From UBA7657 sp049652985 (GTDB lineage Bacteria; Pseudomonadota; Alphaproteobacteria; Micavibrionales; Micavibrionaceae): a stretch of DNA of 64,000 nt. Location: NCBI GenBank assembly GCA_049652985.1, contig JBASFK010000004.1, positions 248,001 to 312,000 on the forward strand, read 5' to 3'. The position numbers and the translations under genes are program-made. The notes under the pieces are model-generated. The model was not told the origin of the DNA and did no database searches. It worked only from the letters and a program-made list of their open reading frames with translations. The first letter of the stretch is position 1; every line of letters starts with the position of its first letter. Positions 10,640-19,820 of the stretch are shown here, piece after piece.

Positions 10640-12001
10640 CTAGTCATCTTCATCATCTATTGTCTCAATGTGGGCCAGAATATCCTTGGCCTTGAGCCAT
10701 TCACGGCTGTTTGCGGGCGCATTTTTCAGAACAGATTCCGCCTGGTTGCGAGCATAGGGTATCTCCCTCTGCAAAACCGCTTCCTCGGAGAGGTTGAGCC
10801 GCGCCATATTCTCGTTGCCCAGCTTGCCGTAAGCAGTGGCCAGCAACCTGAATATACGGCTCGAGCGCGGCTCGTCCTGCTGGGCCCGCTCGAGATTTTC
10901 AATGGCTTCCTGCTCATGGCCGGATTCAAGCAGGGCATGCCCGAGGGCAAGCCGGATCAGCCCGGCATCAGGTAGCTTGGTGGCGGCCGCGCGGTAATAG
11001 GGAATGGCCTCCTTGACCCGACCGAAATCCATCAGCATCTGGCCTTTGAGTTCCTGGAAATAAGGGTTGCCGGGTTCCGCGGCGATGAGCTTGTCCGCGC
11101 CTTTAAGGGCAAGATCCACCTCGCGGTTGCGGTAGGCGGCGATGGCCTTGGCATAAAGGGCAGGAACGGAAACGTCGCGGTCGCCGTAAATCCACGGAAT
11201 TTTCGTCGGCGAGATGAATCCGGTCAGCTTCGCCAGCATTCTTTTGTGCTGCTCCGTCCATGCGGCGGGCAGCGGCGCATCAATATATGGCGATTGTTCC
11301 GCGCGCTGGCGCACGGCGTCGATCCGGTCGCGCGTGAGCGGGTGGGTGCGCATATATTCGCTCTGCTGGTCCATCGGCAAAAGCTCTTCCGATTCAAGCT
11401 TCTCGAAGAATGTCTCGATGCCCCGGGGATTGAGATGCGCGGTTTCAAAAAAGCGCAGCGCTGCCTGGTCGGCGCTGGATTCCTGCACACGGGTATGTGC
11501 GAGATAACCGCGCAGCGCCATGCTGCTGCTGCCCGCGGAAATGGTCGAGGCCGCGCCGCTTTCCCCCGTCGCCACAGCGATGCCGACGCCCAGCACCATG
11601 CCGAGAATGCTCTCGTACGATGCGCGCTCCATCGCCGTGCGCGCCGCGATCAGGTGTCCGCCGGAAATGTGGCCGAGCTCGTGCCCCATCACGCCGATGA
11701 TCTCGCCCGCATTCTCGGTTCTCTCGATGAGGCCGGTATAAAGGAAGATGTTCGCGCCGCCAGCGACGAAGGCGTTGATCTCGGGACTCTGGACGATGAT
11801 GAGGTTGACGCTGTTTTTATCCATGCCTGCCGCCTGTAGCAGCGGCGCCAGCCATTCCTTGAGCGTATCCTCGATCTCGGTGTCGCGGATGATGATGGGA
11901 GGCGGGGCCGCCCGGGCGAAATCAGCCAGCCCCGTGCACAAGGCCAGCGAAAGAAAGAGACTATGCAAAAACAGTTTCAGGCGCGGTCTTTTATATGCCA
12001 T
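10640..12001 (-). CDS. M48 family metalloprotease with TPR repeats (BepA-like)
   Basis: A 453-residue secreted protease. A signal peptide ends near FARAAPP. The zinc motif HELGHISGGH (HExxH) lies about residue 120 and is followed by the M48 catalytic region. The C-terminal half (residues about 290-430) is helical, with TPR-like repeats. Proteins of this layout (BepA/YfgC) act on outer-membrane assembly in the periplasm. I chose the ATG at 12001; the open frame to 12052 adds 17 residues that precede and spoil the signal peptide. It is divergent from the membrane-protein gene at 12076. Confidence 0.93.
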   Translation of the reverse strand: MAYKRPRLKLFLHSLFLSLALCTGLADFARAAPPPIIIRDTEIEDTLKEWLAPLLQAAGMDKNSVNLIIVQSPEINAFVAGGANIFLYTGLIERTENAGEIIGVMGHELGHISGGHLIAARTAMERASYESILGMVLGVGIAVATGESGAASTISAGSSSMALRGYLAHTRVQESSADQAALRFFETAHLNPRGIETFFEKLESEELLPMDQQSEYMRTHPLTRDRIDAVRQRAEQSPYIDAPLPAAWTEQHKRMLAKLTGFISPTKIPWIYGDRDVSVPALYAKAIAAYRNREVDLALKGADKLIAAEPGNPYFQELKGQMLMDFGRVKEAIPYYRAAATKLPDAGLIRLALGHALLESGHEQEAIENLERAQQDEPRSSRIFRLLATAYGKLGNENMARLNLSEEAVLQREIPYARNQAESVLKNAPANSREWLKAKDILAHIETIDDEDD

Positions 12002-12075
12002 TATTTCCCTGTATTCATTGCTAGTTTTCCGGGATATTCCGGTCCACAGCATAGCCTCAAAGAATGAAATAGCAT

Positions 12076-12420
12076 ATGAAATTCGTTCTTCAATGGATCG
12101 ACGTCGCCTGGCTGGTTCTCGCGCTTGTAGCAGCGCGCAAGGACCAGCGGCTCTGGGTTCTCGCTTTTTTCGCCGCCAGCATGGTGATGATGCGCATGCT
12201 GGTGGAACTGATGGGGTATATTGGCTATCCCGGCGGTATTACAGGCCTGATCGATATGCCGGTTCAGACGCGCGCGATGCTGATCTACGGTTTGTTTTAT
12301 ATCGCCTACATTGCATTTTTTTATTATTCGCCGAGCGCGAAAGGAACATTACTTATGGCCGGGTCGATCGGATTTTTCTTCGCGGCGTTTTTCACAACAG
12401 CGGTTATCATGATCCCCTGA
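12076..12420 (+). CDS. small integral membrane protein of unknown function
   Basis: A 114-residue protein that is almost entirely hydrophobic, with about four membrane helices (near residues 7-20, 27-47, 65-86 and 90-112). I recognise no family. It ends one base before the start of rlmE, so the two are probably co-transcribed. Confidence 0.7.
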   Translation: MKFVLQWIDVAWLVLALVAARKDQRLWVLAFFAASMVMMRMLVELMGYIGYPGGITGLIDMPVQTRAMLIYGLFYIAYIAFFYYSPSAKGTLLMAGSIGFFFAAFFTTAVIMIP

Positions 12421-12421
12421 C

Positions 12422-13075
12422 ATGTCCAGAAACAAAAAAAAATCGCGGGTCAAGACGGCAAAGAAGAGAAAAACCTCTTCGACGCGCTGGCTTGAGCGGC
12501 AACTGAATGACCCTTACGTCGACAAGGCGAAGACGGATGGCTACCGCAGCAGGGCCGCGTATAAAATTCTGGAGATCGACGACAGAATCAAATTGCTGAA
12601 ACGCGGAATGAAAGTGGTCGATCTCGGCTCGGCACCCGGCGGCTGGTCGCAGGTTGCCGCGCATAAGGGATGCACCGTCATCGCCATTGATCTGCTGGAG
12701 GTCGGTGAGATTCCCGGCGTCGATTTCCTGCAGATGGATTTCATGGATGACGCCGCGCCGGATAAATTAAAGGCGATGCTCGGCGGCCCTGCGGATGCTG
12801 TGCTCTCGGATATGGCACCCAACACGATGGGTCATAAATCGACGGATCATATCCGCATCATGGCGGTGGTCGAGGCGGCCTATTATTTCGCGAAAGAGGT
12901 TTTGAAACCGGGCGGCACGTTTGTCGCCAAAGTGTTCCAGGGCGGCGCGCAGAATACGATACTGGCCGAGATGAAAAAGGATTTCAAAACCGTGAAGCAC
13001 ATCAAGCCGCCCGCCAGCCGGAAAGAAAGCTCGGAACAATATCTCGTGGCTATCGGATTTAGAGGCGACAATTAG
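12422..13075 (+). CDS. rlmE: 23S rRNA (uridine-2'-O-)-methyltransferase RlmE
   Basis: A 217-residue FtsJ-type enzyme that methylates U2552 in the peptidyl-transferase region of 23S rRNA. The SAM-binding segment DLGSAPGGWSQVA is present, and the K-D-K-E catalytic set is visible in YRSRAAYK, LSDMAPN, AKVFQGG and SRKESSEQY. A basic N-terminal extension precedes the domain, as in other alphaproteobacteria. The 3' end overlaps the convergent downstream gene by four bases. Confidence 0.97.
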   Translation: MSRNKKKSRVKTAKKRKTSSTRWLERQLNDPYVDKAKTDGYRSRAAYKILEIDDRIKLLKRGMKVVDLGSAPGGWSQVAAHKGCTVIAIDLLEVGEIPGVDFLQMDFMDDAAPDKLKAMLGGPADAVLSDMAPNTMGHKSTDHIRIMAVVEAAYYFAKEVLKPGGTFVAKVFQGGAQNTILAEMKKDFKTVKHIKPPASRKESSEQYLVAIGFRGDN

Positions 13076-13695
13076 CTGGGAATATTCTCCGGCGCTTCAG
13101 GAGCATTGCCGCTTTTTCTGGCTTGCTGATGTGCTGCGGTTTTACCGATTTGCTGCCGGGCCGTATTTACGAGAGGCTGTTTCTCAGAGCTCAGTGCGAT
13201 GTAAAGATCATGGCATCCGTCTCTGGTCGGGTCAGTCAAAGAAATTTGCGATATAATTTGTGTCGGGCTCAGGATGGCATGCAGTTTTTTCCATGCCGGC
13301 AGCTGATGCAGGAAATCGTAATACCATAGAGGGTGGCGTTTATCGATTGTGAAATCGATTGTCGCGTTGGGGTCCTTCCTGAGAAGTTCCAGGCCCTCCT
13401 CACCGAACATGTATTTTATGCATTCTTTAAATTCGTCTGGTTTATGTTGGCGGATATAATCTATGTAATCGTTCCCTATATCGTGCAAAAACGCCGTCGT
13501 GGGCCGGGGACCGAGGAGAACGCCGATTTGCAGCGTAAACGGATCATACCGCGTTCCTTGGACAATGCAGCCGATCGGGTCTTTGACAATGTCCATCAAG
13601 CCGGCGTTCATGTTTGATAAAAACTTGAAATGTCCTTTGGCCGGTATTTTTTTTCCGGCTCGTATTACATCGAATGATAAACGCAGTGGCAGCAC
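13072..13695 (-). CDS. hypothetical protein
   Basis: A 207-residue protein I do not recognise. It begins with GTG, has no signal peptide or membrane helix, and is rich in aromatic and charged residues (for example HPLWYYDFLHQLPAWKKL). The last 30 residues look disordered. An internal ATG near residue 29 could be the true start. Its base composition is slightly more AT-rich than its neighbours. It overlaps rlmE tail to tail. Confidence 0.55.
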   Translation of the reverse strand: MLPLRLSFDVIRAGKKIPAKGHFKFLSNMNAGLMDIVKDPIGCIVQGTRYDPFTLQIGVLLGPRPTTAFLHDIGNDYIDYIRQHKPDEFKECIKYMFGEEGLELLRKDPNATIDFTIDKRHPLWYYDFLHQLPAWKKLHAILSPTQIISQISLTDPTRDGCHDLYIALSSEKQPLVNTARQQIGKTAAHQQARKSGNAPEAPENIPS

Positions 13696-13839
13696 GTTTT
13701 TTTCCTATGACAGCTTAAGATTTCCATATATAGACATTAAAACAATTGATTACCAATGATTTCTTGCTTTTTTTTCAAAAAAGCATATAACTGGCCTGCA
13801 AATTTCATAGAGCGCCCCAAGGGGCAGGAGATTTGCGTC

Positions 13840-15333
13840 ATGCCGTTCAAGAAAATCCGAAATTCCGCAGAAATCCGCGAAGGTCTGACCTTCGATGACG
13901 TTTTGCTCGTTCCCGGCGCCTCCGAGGTCCAGCCCCACGAGGTCAAGACCAAAACCCACCTCACCAAAGAGATCACCCTGAATATCCCCATCATGTCGGC
14001 GGCCATGGATACGGTGACCGAGGCGGACATGGCCATCGCCATGGCCCAGAACGGCGGCATCGGCATTCTTCACCGCAACATGGATATCGACACGCAGGCC
14101 GGGCATGTGCGCCGGGTAAAGCGCTTTGAATCCGGCATGGTCGCCGACCCGATCACCATTCAACCTGAAGCGACGCTGGCCGAGGCGCTGGAGCTGATGC
14201 GCCGCTTTAAAATCTCGGGAATTCCCGTGACGGAAAATTCCGGACGTCTCGTGGGCATTCTCACCAACCGCGACGTGCGCTTTGCCGAAAATCCCAACCA
14301 GCCAATCCGCGAACTGATGACGTCGGAAAACCTGGTCAAGTTGTACAACAAGGTCGATAAGGAAGAGGCGCGCAAATTATTGCACAAGTTCCGCATCGAA
14401 AAACTCCTGATCGTCGACGACAACGAAAAATGCATTGGCCTCGTCACCGTGAAGGACATTGAAAAATCGCAGCTTCACCCGGCAGCGACCAAGGATTCCA
14501 AGGACAGGCTGCGCGTCGGCGCGGCTGTCGGCACCGGTGATATCAACGGCGTCGACCGCGCGCTGGTTCTTGCCGAGGCAGGATTGGATGTCGTTGTCGT
14601 CGATACCGCGCACGGTCACTCCCGCGCCGTTCTCGACACCGTTGCCAAAATCCGCAAGCAGGGAAAAAATTCGCTCCAGATCATGGCGGGCAATGTCGCG
14701 ACAGCTGACGCAGCCAAGGCACTGATCGACGCAGGTGCGGACGCGATCAAGGTGGGCATCGGCCCCGGCTCGATCTGCACGACAAGAATCGTGGCGGGCG
14801 TCGGTGTGCCCCAGCTCACCGCGATTATGGATGTCTCGGATGCCTGCCGGAAGCGCGGCATCCCCGTTATCGCCGACGGCGGCATCAAATATTCGGGCGA
14901 CCTGGCCAAGGCGGTTGCGGCGGGCGCGGACGTTGCTATGATGGGCTCACTCTTCGCCGGGACCGACGAGGCGCCAGGCGAGGTGATTCTCTATCAGGGC
15001 CGCTCTTATAAATCCTACCGCGGCATGGGGTCGGTCGGGGCGATGTCCCAGGGCTCTGCTGACCGCTATTTCCAGGCCGGGATCACTTCATCCAATAAAC
15101 TGGTCCCCGAAGGGATCGAAGGGCGGGTCCCGTATAAAGGCCCCATTTCGAATGTTCTTCATCAAATGGTCGGGGGTCTGAGGGCCGCCATGGGCTATAC
15201 CGGCTGCCGTACAATCGCGGAAATGCAGGATAAAACGGAGTTTATGCGCATGACCACGGCCGGCTACCGCGAGAGCCATGTCCACGATGTCACTATCACG
15301 AGGGAAGCCCCTAACTACCGGACCGAGAGCTAG
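13840..15333 (+). CDS. guaB: inosine-5'-monophosphate dehydrogenase
   Basis: A 497-residue IMPDH that oxidises IMP to XMP, the committed step to GMP; guaA, the next enzyme, is 5.5 kb downstream. The protein shows LTFDDVLLVPG, a CBS-domain pair at about residues 95-210, the catalytic Cys loop GPGSICTTRIV, and the flap YRGMGSVGAM. The ATG at 13840 has AGGAG nine bases upstream and starts at the conserved region. The frame is open back to 13756 but that 28-residue extension has no family counterpart. A small GC hairpin (13814-13825) lies just before the ribosome site. Confidence 0.98.
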   Translation: MPFKKIRNSAEIREGLTFDDVLLVPGASEVQPHEVKTKTHLTKEITLNIPIMSAAMDTVTEADMAIAMAQNGGIGILHRNMDIDTQAGHVRRVKRFESGMVADPITIQPEATLAEALELMRRFKISGIPVTENSGRLVGILTNRDVRFAENPNQPIRELMTSENLVKLYNKVDKEEARKLLHKFRIEKLLIVDDNEKCIGLVTVKDIEKSQLHPAATKDSKDRLRVGAAVGTGDINGVDRALVLAEAGLDVVVVDTAHGHSRAVLDTVAKIRKQGKNSLQIMAGNVATADAAKALIDAGADAIKVGIGPGSICTTRIVAGVGVPQLTAIMDVSDACRKRGIPVIADGGIKYSGDLAKAVAAGADVAMMGSLFAGTDEAPGEVILYQGRSYKSYRGMGSVGAMSQGSADRYFQAGITSSNKLVPEGIEGRVPYKGPISNVLHQMVGGLRAAMGYTGCRTIAEMQDKTEFMRMTTAGYRESHVHDVTITREAPNYRTES

Positions 15334-15462
15334 TTCCCATAAATCGTACGTAAATCCCAAAAATATTTTCAATTCGACATCTTGCGAAACGTACAGGAAA
15401 TGAATAATGATTCAGGTCGTGCGGCAATGGTGCTGCATTTTATTTTCAAGGACAGAAAAACT

Positions 15463-15792
15463 ATGAAACGCATTCTCGCTCTCTTTGCAGCTGCTTTTAT
15501 CGCAGCCGCACCGTTCGCCGCTATGGCGGAAGACGCCCACGCTCCAGCAGCCGACGCTCCGGCAGCTGAAGCCGTTGCTCCGGTCGAACACACGCTTGCC
15601 GACGGCACGAAAATTGTTGTCGAAGGCGATGCAGTGTCTGTCGTTGCCGCTGACGGCACGAAGACGCCTGCTCCGGACGGCGAACACACCCTGGCCGATG
15701 GCACGAAGCTGACGACGGCTGCTGGTAAAGTTGTTCCCGGCACCCCTGCCGAACAAGACGTCGAAGTAAAGACGGAAGAAACCGCTCACTAA
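15463..15792 (+). CDS. small secreted protein with a repeated nonapeptide
   Basis: A 109-residue protein with a clear signal peptide (residues 1-24, cleavage near AMA). The mature part is acidic and Ala/Pro-rich and contains EHTLADGTK twice, about 37 residues apart. Each copy is followed by a short Val- or Thr-rich strand. I do not recognise the family. AAGGACAG lies upstream of the ATG at 15463. A strong terminator follows, so it is probably a separately transcribed, well-expressed gene. Confidence 0.7.
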   Translation: MKRILALFAAAFIAAAPFAAMAEDAHAPAADAPAAEAVAPVEHTLADGTKIVVEGDAVSVVAADGTKTPAPDGEHTLADGTKLTTAAGKVVPGTPAEQDVEVKTEETAH

Positions 15793-15810
15793 TCTGAGCA
15801 GTTCCAGATT

Positions 15811-15845
15811 AAAATCCCTGCCTGCGTGATGCGGCAGGGATTTTT
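15811..15845 (+). terminator. rho-independent terminator
   Basis: AAAATCCCTGCC (15811-15822) pairs with GGCAGGGATTTT (15833-15844) around a 10-nt loop, and a T run follows. It ends the transcript of the small secreted protein gene. Confidence 0.88.
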
Positions 15846-15883
15846 CTTTGGTTAAACGTACTCCCCGTGATAGACCAACCCCC

Positions 15884-17173
15884 ATGAGACCATCTTCCCG
15901 CATACAGGCCGTGATCGAGATATACGAAAAGATCGACGCCGCTAAAATTCCGATGGATGCCGTCGTCGGCGATTACATGCGCCATCGTCGTTATATTGGC
16001 TCGAAAGACCGCGCCGACATTGCCGAGCGCACCTATAACGTCATGCGCGCATGGGGCCGCCTGAACTGGTGGCTGGAACGCGCAGGCGCCGAAGCGACGC
16101 CCCGCAACGCCCTGATTGCCAACACTGTGCTGGCTGAAAATGCCGACGAAAACAAGATAAAGGATTTTTTTGACGGCTCGAAATTCGCGCCCGCCCCGCT
16201 GAACGGCGAGGAAATCGCGTTGTTCGAGCGCTTCAAGGGTAAATCGCTCGATCATCCTGACATGCCCGAAGCCGTGCGCGTTGAATGCCCGCCTTATTAC
16301 GAAGAGGCGCTGCGCGGCTATTTCGGCGCCGATTTTGCCGATGAACTGAAGGCCATGCAAAAATCCGCGACGCTGGATATGCGCGCGAATGTTTTCGTCG
16401 CGCCGCGCGACAAGGTGAAGGCATTGCTCGCCAAGGACGGTGTTGAAACAGACGACACGCCTTTTTCTCCGTGGGGCCTGCGCGCGCGTGACAAGGCTTA
16501 TCTTTCAAAGACCAAGGCTTTTGCCAAGGGCCTCGTTGAAATCCAGGATGAAGGCTCGCAGATGATCGCCCATGTCTGCGGGGCGAAACGCGGCATGCAG
16601 GTGCTGGATTTCTGCGCCGGCGGCGGCGGGAAAACGCTGGCGCTGGCGGCGGCGATGGAACGCAAGGGCCGCATCGTCGCGATGGACATGGACGAGCGCC
16701 GTCTGCAAAAGGGCAAAGAAAGATTCAGGAAGGCGCAGGTCGCCGATATCGTCGAGGTACGGCCCCTGTCAGAAGAGCGCCACCGCAAATGGCTGCGCCG
16801 TCAGAAGGAGACGTTCGACATTGTCCTGTGCGATGTGCCGTGCACGGGAACGGGAACGTGGCGCCGCAACCCTGACAAGCGCTGGAAGCTTTACGGACCG
16901 GGCCTTGAGGAACTGACCAAAACGCAGGGCGAAATCCTGGATAAGGTCGCGGGCTGTGTAAAGCCGGGCGGGCGCCTGGTCTATGCTACATGCTCGCTGC
17001 TTCCGGTCGAAAACGAAAATCAGGTCGAAGAATTTCTGAAACGCCACCCGCAATTTTCGGTTTCGCCCGTCGATGAAAGACTGGGCGCGCCTTTCATGCG
17101 CCTGACGCCCCGCCGTCATAACACCGACGGTTTTTTTGCGGCTGTCCTCGTGAAAAACGCAACGCAGGCATGA
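15884..17173 (+). CDS. RsmB/NOP family RNA (cytosine-5) methyltransferase
   Basis: A 429-residue protein. The N-terminal part is the NusB-like or RsmB N-domain, and the C-terminal Rossmann domain binds SAM through LDFCAGGGGKTLALA. Both catalytic cysteines are seen: DVPCTGTGTWRRNPD and YATCSLLPVENE. It probably makes m5C in 16S rRNA; the exact site is not clear from sequence. I prefer ATG 15884 over the upstream TTG at 15848, which lies right after the preceding terminator. Confidence 0.92.
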   Translation: MRPSSRIQAVIEIYEKIDAAKIPMDAVVGDYMRHRRYIGSKDRADIAERTYNVMRAWGRLNWWLERAGAEATPRNALIANTVLAENADENKIKDFFDGSKFAPAPLNGEEIALFERFKGKSLDHPDMPEAVRVECPPYYEEALRGYFGADFADELKAMQKSATLDMRANVFVAPRDKVKALLAKDGVETDDTPFSPWGLRARDKAYLSKTKAFAKGLVEIQDEGSQMIAHVCGAKRGMQVLDFCAGGGGKTLALAAAMERKGRIVAMDMDERRLQKGKERFRKAQVADIVEVRPLSEERHRKWLRRQKETFDIVLCDVPCTGTGTWRRNPDKRWKLYGPGLEELTKTQGEILDKVAGCVKPGGRLVYATCSLLPVENENQVEEFLKRHPQFSVSPVDERLGAPFMRLTPRRHNTDGFFAAVLVKNATQA

Positions 17174-17251
17174 GCAGGCCACTTCTCAGTGGATGATCCT
17201 CGAAGCCCGCAAAATTTGACAGGTTTATGTTTTCATAATATAAAACCGTTC

Positions 17252-17476
17252 ATGTTCTCACTGAAAACATTGACGGACAAGTTTATGGCGGAGGCGACCA
17301 AATTGTTGGATGCCGTAAGCTACCGGCCGAAACAGGAATCGCGGGCTTCTGAACCCGAAATCACATACCCGAACCCCGATAAAGGCAAGCCGCTATCTGA
17401 GACGACCCATATCGAGATATGCGAAGTGGGCGCGAACAGGGGAAAAATTACGATTAAACCTCTACGTGAATTTTAA
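17252..17476 (+). CDS. small hypothetical protein
   Basis: A 74-residue open frame; a GTG start at 17189 would make it 95. The product is charged and Pro-rich, with no recognised domain and no clear ribosome site. It lies between the methyltransferase gene and the end of metE, and may be real because the codon use resembles its neighbours. Confidence 0.35.
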   Translation: MFSLKTLTDKFMAEATKLLDAVSYRPKQESRASEPEITYPNPDKGKPLSETTHIEICEVGANRGKITIKPLREF

Positions 17477-17497
17477 CCGGTAACTTCGGCGGTGGGT

Positions 17498-19804
17498 CTA
17501 AGCCGCCGCGCTGGACTTCGCCTTGGCGCGCATCTGCTTCGCCGCTGCCACCATATTTTTCAGCGCCGGTTTCACTTCCTTCCAGCCGCGTGTTTTCAGA
17601 CCGCAATCAGGGTTCACCCAGAGTTGCCGCGCATCGATCACCCTAGCCGCTTTTTCGAGCAGGCCGGTCATCTCGCTCACATCCGGTACGCGCGGGGAGT
17701 GGATGTCGTAAACGCCGGGGCCGATCTCGTTCGGGTATTTGAATTCCGCGAACGCGTCCAGCAGGCGCATTTGCGAGCGCGACGTTTCAATTGAAATCAC
17801 GTCGGCGTCCATCGCCGCGACCGATTCAATGATCGTATTGAAATCGCTGTAGCACATATGCGTGTGGATCTGCGTCTTGTCCTCGACGCCGCTCGCCGAT
17901 ATGCGGAAATTCTCGACGGCCTTGTCGAGGTAATCCTTGTAATCCGCCTTACGCAGGGGAAGGCCCTCGCGTATGGCCGCTTCATCGATCTGGATCATGC
18001 GGATGCCGGCCTTTTCAAGGTCCGTGACCTCGTCGCGGATGGCGAGCGCGATCTGCCGCGCCGTAATATAGCGCGGCTGGTCGTCGCGCACGAACGACCA
18101 CTGGAGAATGGTAATCGGGCCGGTGAGCATGCCTTTCATGACCTTGTCCGTGAGGCTCTGCGCGTATTTCGACCACTCGACGGTCATGGGTTTGGGGCGT
18201 GACACATCGCCGAAAATAATCGGCGGCTTCACGCAGCGCGAGCCGTAGGACTGCACCCAGCCGTTTGATGAAAACACGAAACCGGCGAGCTGCTCACCGA
18301 AATATTCGACCATGTCGTTGCGCTCGGGCTCGCCATGCACAAGCACGTCGATATCGATTTCATGCTGGAAATCGACGACCGATTTGATTTCATCCTGCAT
18401 GGCGCGCTTATAGGCGGGCTCGTCGATTTTTCCGGCCTTGAATTCAGCGCGGGCTTTGCGGATATTTTCCGTCTGCGGGAACGAACCGATCGACGTCGTC
18501 GGGAACAGCGGCAGACCGAGCGCGGCATGCTGGATCTTCTGGCGCTCCTTGAACGATGATTTGCGTTTCATCATGCCGGGCGTAATCGCGTTCATGCGTT
18601 CCTGCACTTTTTTGTCGTGGATGCGCGGGGATGTTTTGCGTTCATTCACGATTCCGTCGCTCACCTGCAATGCCAGCGAAACGGATTCCCGACCGTTATT
18701 GACGGCCTTGGCGATGGTGACGATCTCGGCAACTTTCTGCGTCGCGAACGCCATCCAGTTTTTCACCTGCGGGTCGAGCGCGGTTTCATTATCGAGATCG
18801 ACCGGCGTGTGCAGCAATGAGCAGCTCGGTGCTACGAAAACCTTGTCGGTGCCGAGTTTCTGCATGGCCCTCTCGATTTTCTGAATCGAGCCGGATAGGT
18901 CGTTTTTCCAGATGTTCCGCCCGTCGATAACGCCGAGCGAGAGCGTTTTGTCCCCGGCCTTTGCAAGAATTTTATCCAGTTGATCGGCCCCGCGCACGAG
19001 ATCAACATGGATGCCAGCGACGGGAAGAGCGAATGCGGTGTCGGTATTATCGCGCAAGGACTCGAAATAAGTGGCGACAAGAATTTTGAGGCCCGGAACC
19101 GCCGCGGCGATCATTTTATAGGCGGTTTTGTAAGCGTCCCTGTAACGGTCCTCGAGGTCGAGCGCGAGTGCTGGCTCGTCGATCTGCACCCATTCCGCAC
19201 CAAGATTTTGCAGGTTTTTCAGGATATGAATGTAAGCCTTGACGATGCCGGGCACGAGCGTGCAACGGCATTCATCGAAACCTTCAATCTTGCTTCCCGC
19301 CAGCAAATAAGTGAGGGGGCCGACGAGCACGGGACGCGTCTGGATACCGAGCGCCTTGGCTTCGGAATATTCATCGAAGATTTTCGTCGAGGAAATCTGG
19401 AAGTTCATGTCCGGCGACAGTTCCGGCACGAGATAGTGATAGTTGGTATCCAGCCACTTGGTCATTGTCATCGCCGTGACGTCGACGCCGCCTTGCTGAC
19501 GCCCGCGCGCCATGGCGAAATATGTGTCGAGATCGACATTGCCGCCCTTCCAGTTGTAACGCTTCGGCACTGCCCCGAGCAGCGCGGTCATGTCGAGAAC
19601 ATGGTCGTAGAAAGAGAAATCGTTGGAGGGGATATGATCGATCCCGGCGTCTTTCTGGAGTTTCCAGTGCCTTGCCCGCAATTCCTTGCCTGCTTTAAGC
19701 AGATCTTGCTCGGAACTTTTACCCGCCCAGAAACTTTCGACGGCTTTTTTTAGTTCGCGGTGAGCGCCGATGCGTGGGAAGCCAAGATTTGTTGCGAGGA
19801 CCAT
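17498..19804 (-). CDS. metE: cobalamin-independent methionine synthase
   Basis: A 768-residue MetE transferring the methyl group from methyl-tetrahydrofolate (polyglutamate) to homocysteine. The N-terminal half begins NLGFPRIGAHRELKKA. The C-terminal catalytic half keeps the zinc ligands: His and Cys in HTHMCYSDFN, Glu in ISIETSRS and Cys in NPDCGLKTRGW. Length is typical. It lies 16 bases after metF, which supplies its substrate. Both genes are presumably under the SAM-II riboswitch ahead of metF. Confidence 0.98.
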   Translation of the reverse strand: MVLATNLGFPRIGAHRELKKAVESFWAGKSSEQDLLKAGKELRARHWKLQKDAGIDHIPSNDFSFYDHVLDMTALLGAVPKRYNWKGGNVDLDTYFAMARGRQQGGVDVTAMTMTKWLDTNYHYLVPELSPDMNFQISSTKIFDEYSEAKALGIQTRPVLVGPLTYLLAGSKIEGFDECRCTLVPGIVKAYIHILKNLQNLGAEWVQIDEPALALDLEDRYRDAYKTAYKMIAAAVPGLKILVATYFESLRDNTDTAFALPVAGIHVDLVRGADQLDKILAKAGDKTLSLGVIDGRNIWKNDLSGSIQKIERAMQKLGTDKVFVAPSCSLLHTPVDLDNETALDPQVKNWMAFATQKVAEIVTIAKAVNNGRESVSLALQVSDGIVNERKTSPRIHDKKVQERMNAITPGMMKRKSSFKERQKIQHAALGLPLFPTTSIGSFPQTENIRKARAEFKAGKIDEPAYKRAMQDEIKSVVDFQHEIDIDVLVHGEPERNDMVEYFGEQLAGFVFSSNGWVQSYGSRCVKPPIIFGDVSRPKPMTVEWSKYAQSLTDKVMKGMLTGPITILQWSFVRDDQPRYITARQIALAIRDEVTDLEKAGIRMIQIDEAAIREGLPLRKADYKDYLDKAVENFRISASGVEDKTQIHTHMCYSDFNTIIESVAAMDADVISIETSRSQMRLLDAFAEFKYPNEIGPGVYDIHSPRVPDVSEMTGLLEKAARVIDARQLWVNPDCGLKTRGWKEVKPALKNMVAAAKQMRAKAKSSAAA

Positions 19805-19820
19805 GTATATCTCCTTTGGT

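Noticed and set aside
13840..13850. guaB start at 13756
   Set aside because: The 28-residue extension has no counterpart in IMPDH, and AGGAG is correctly spaced before ATG 13840.
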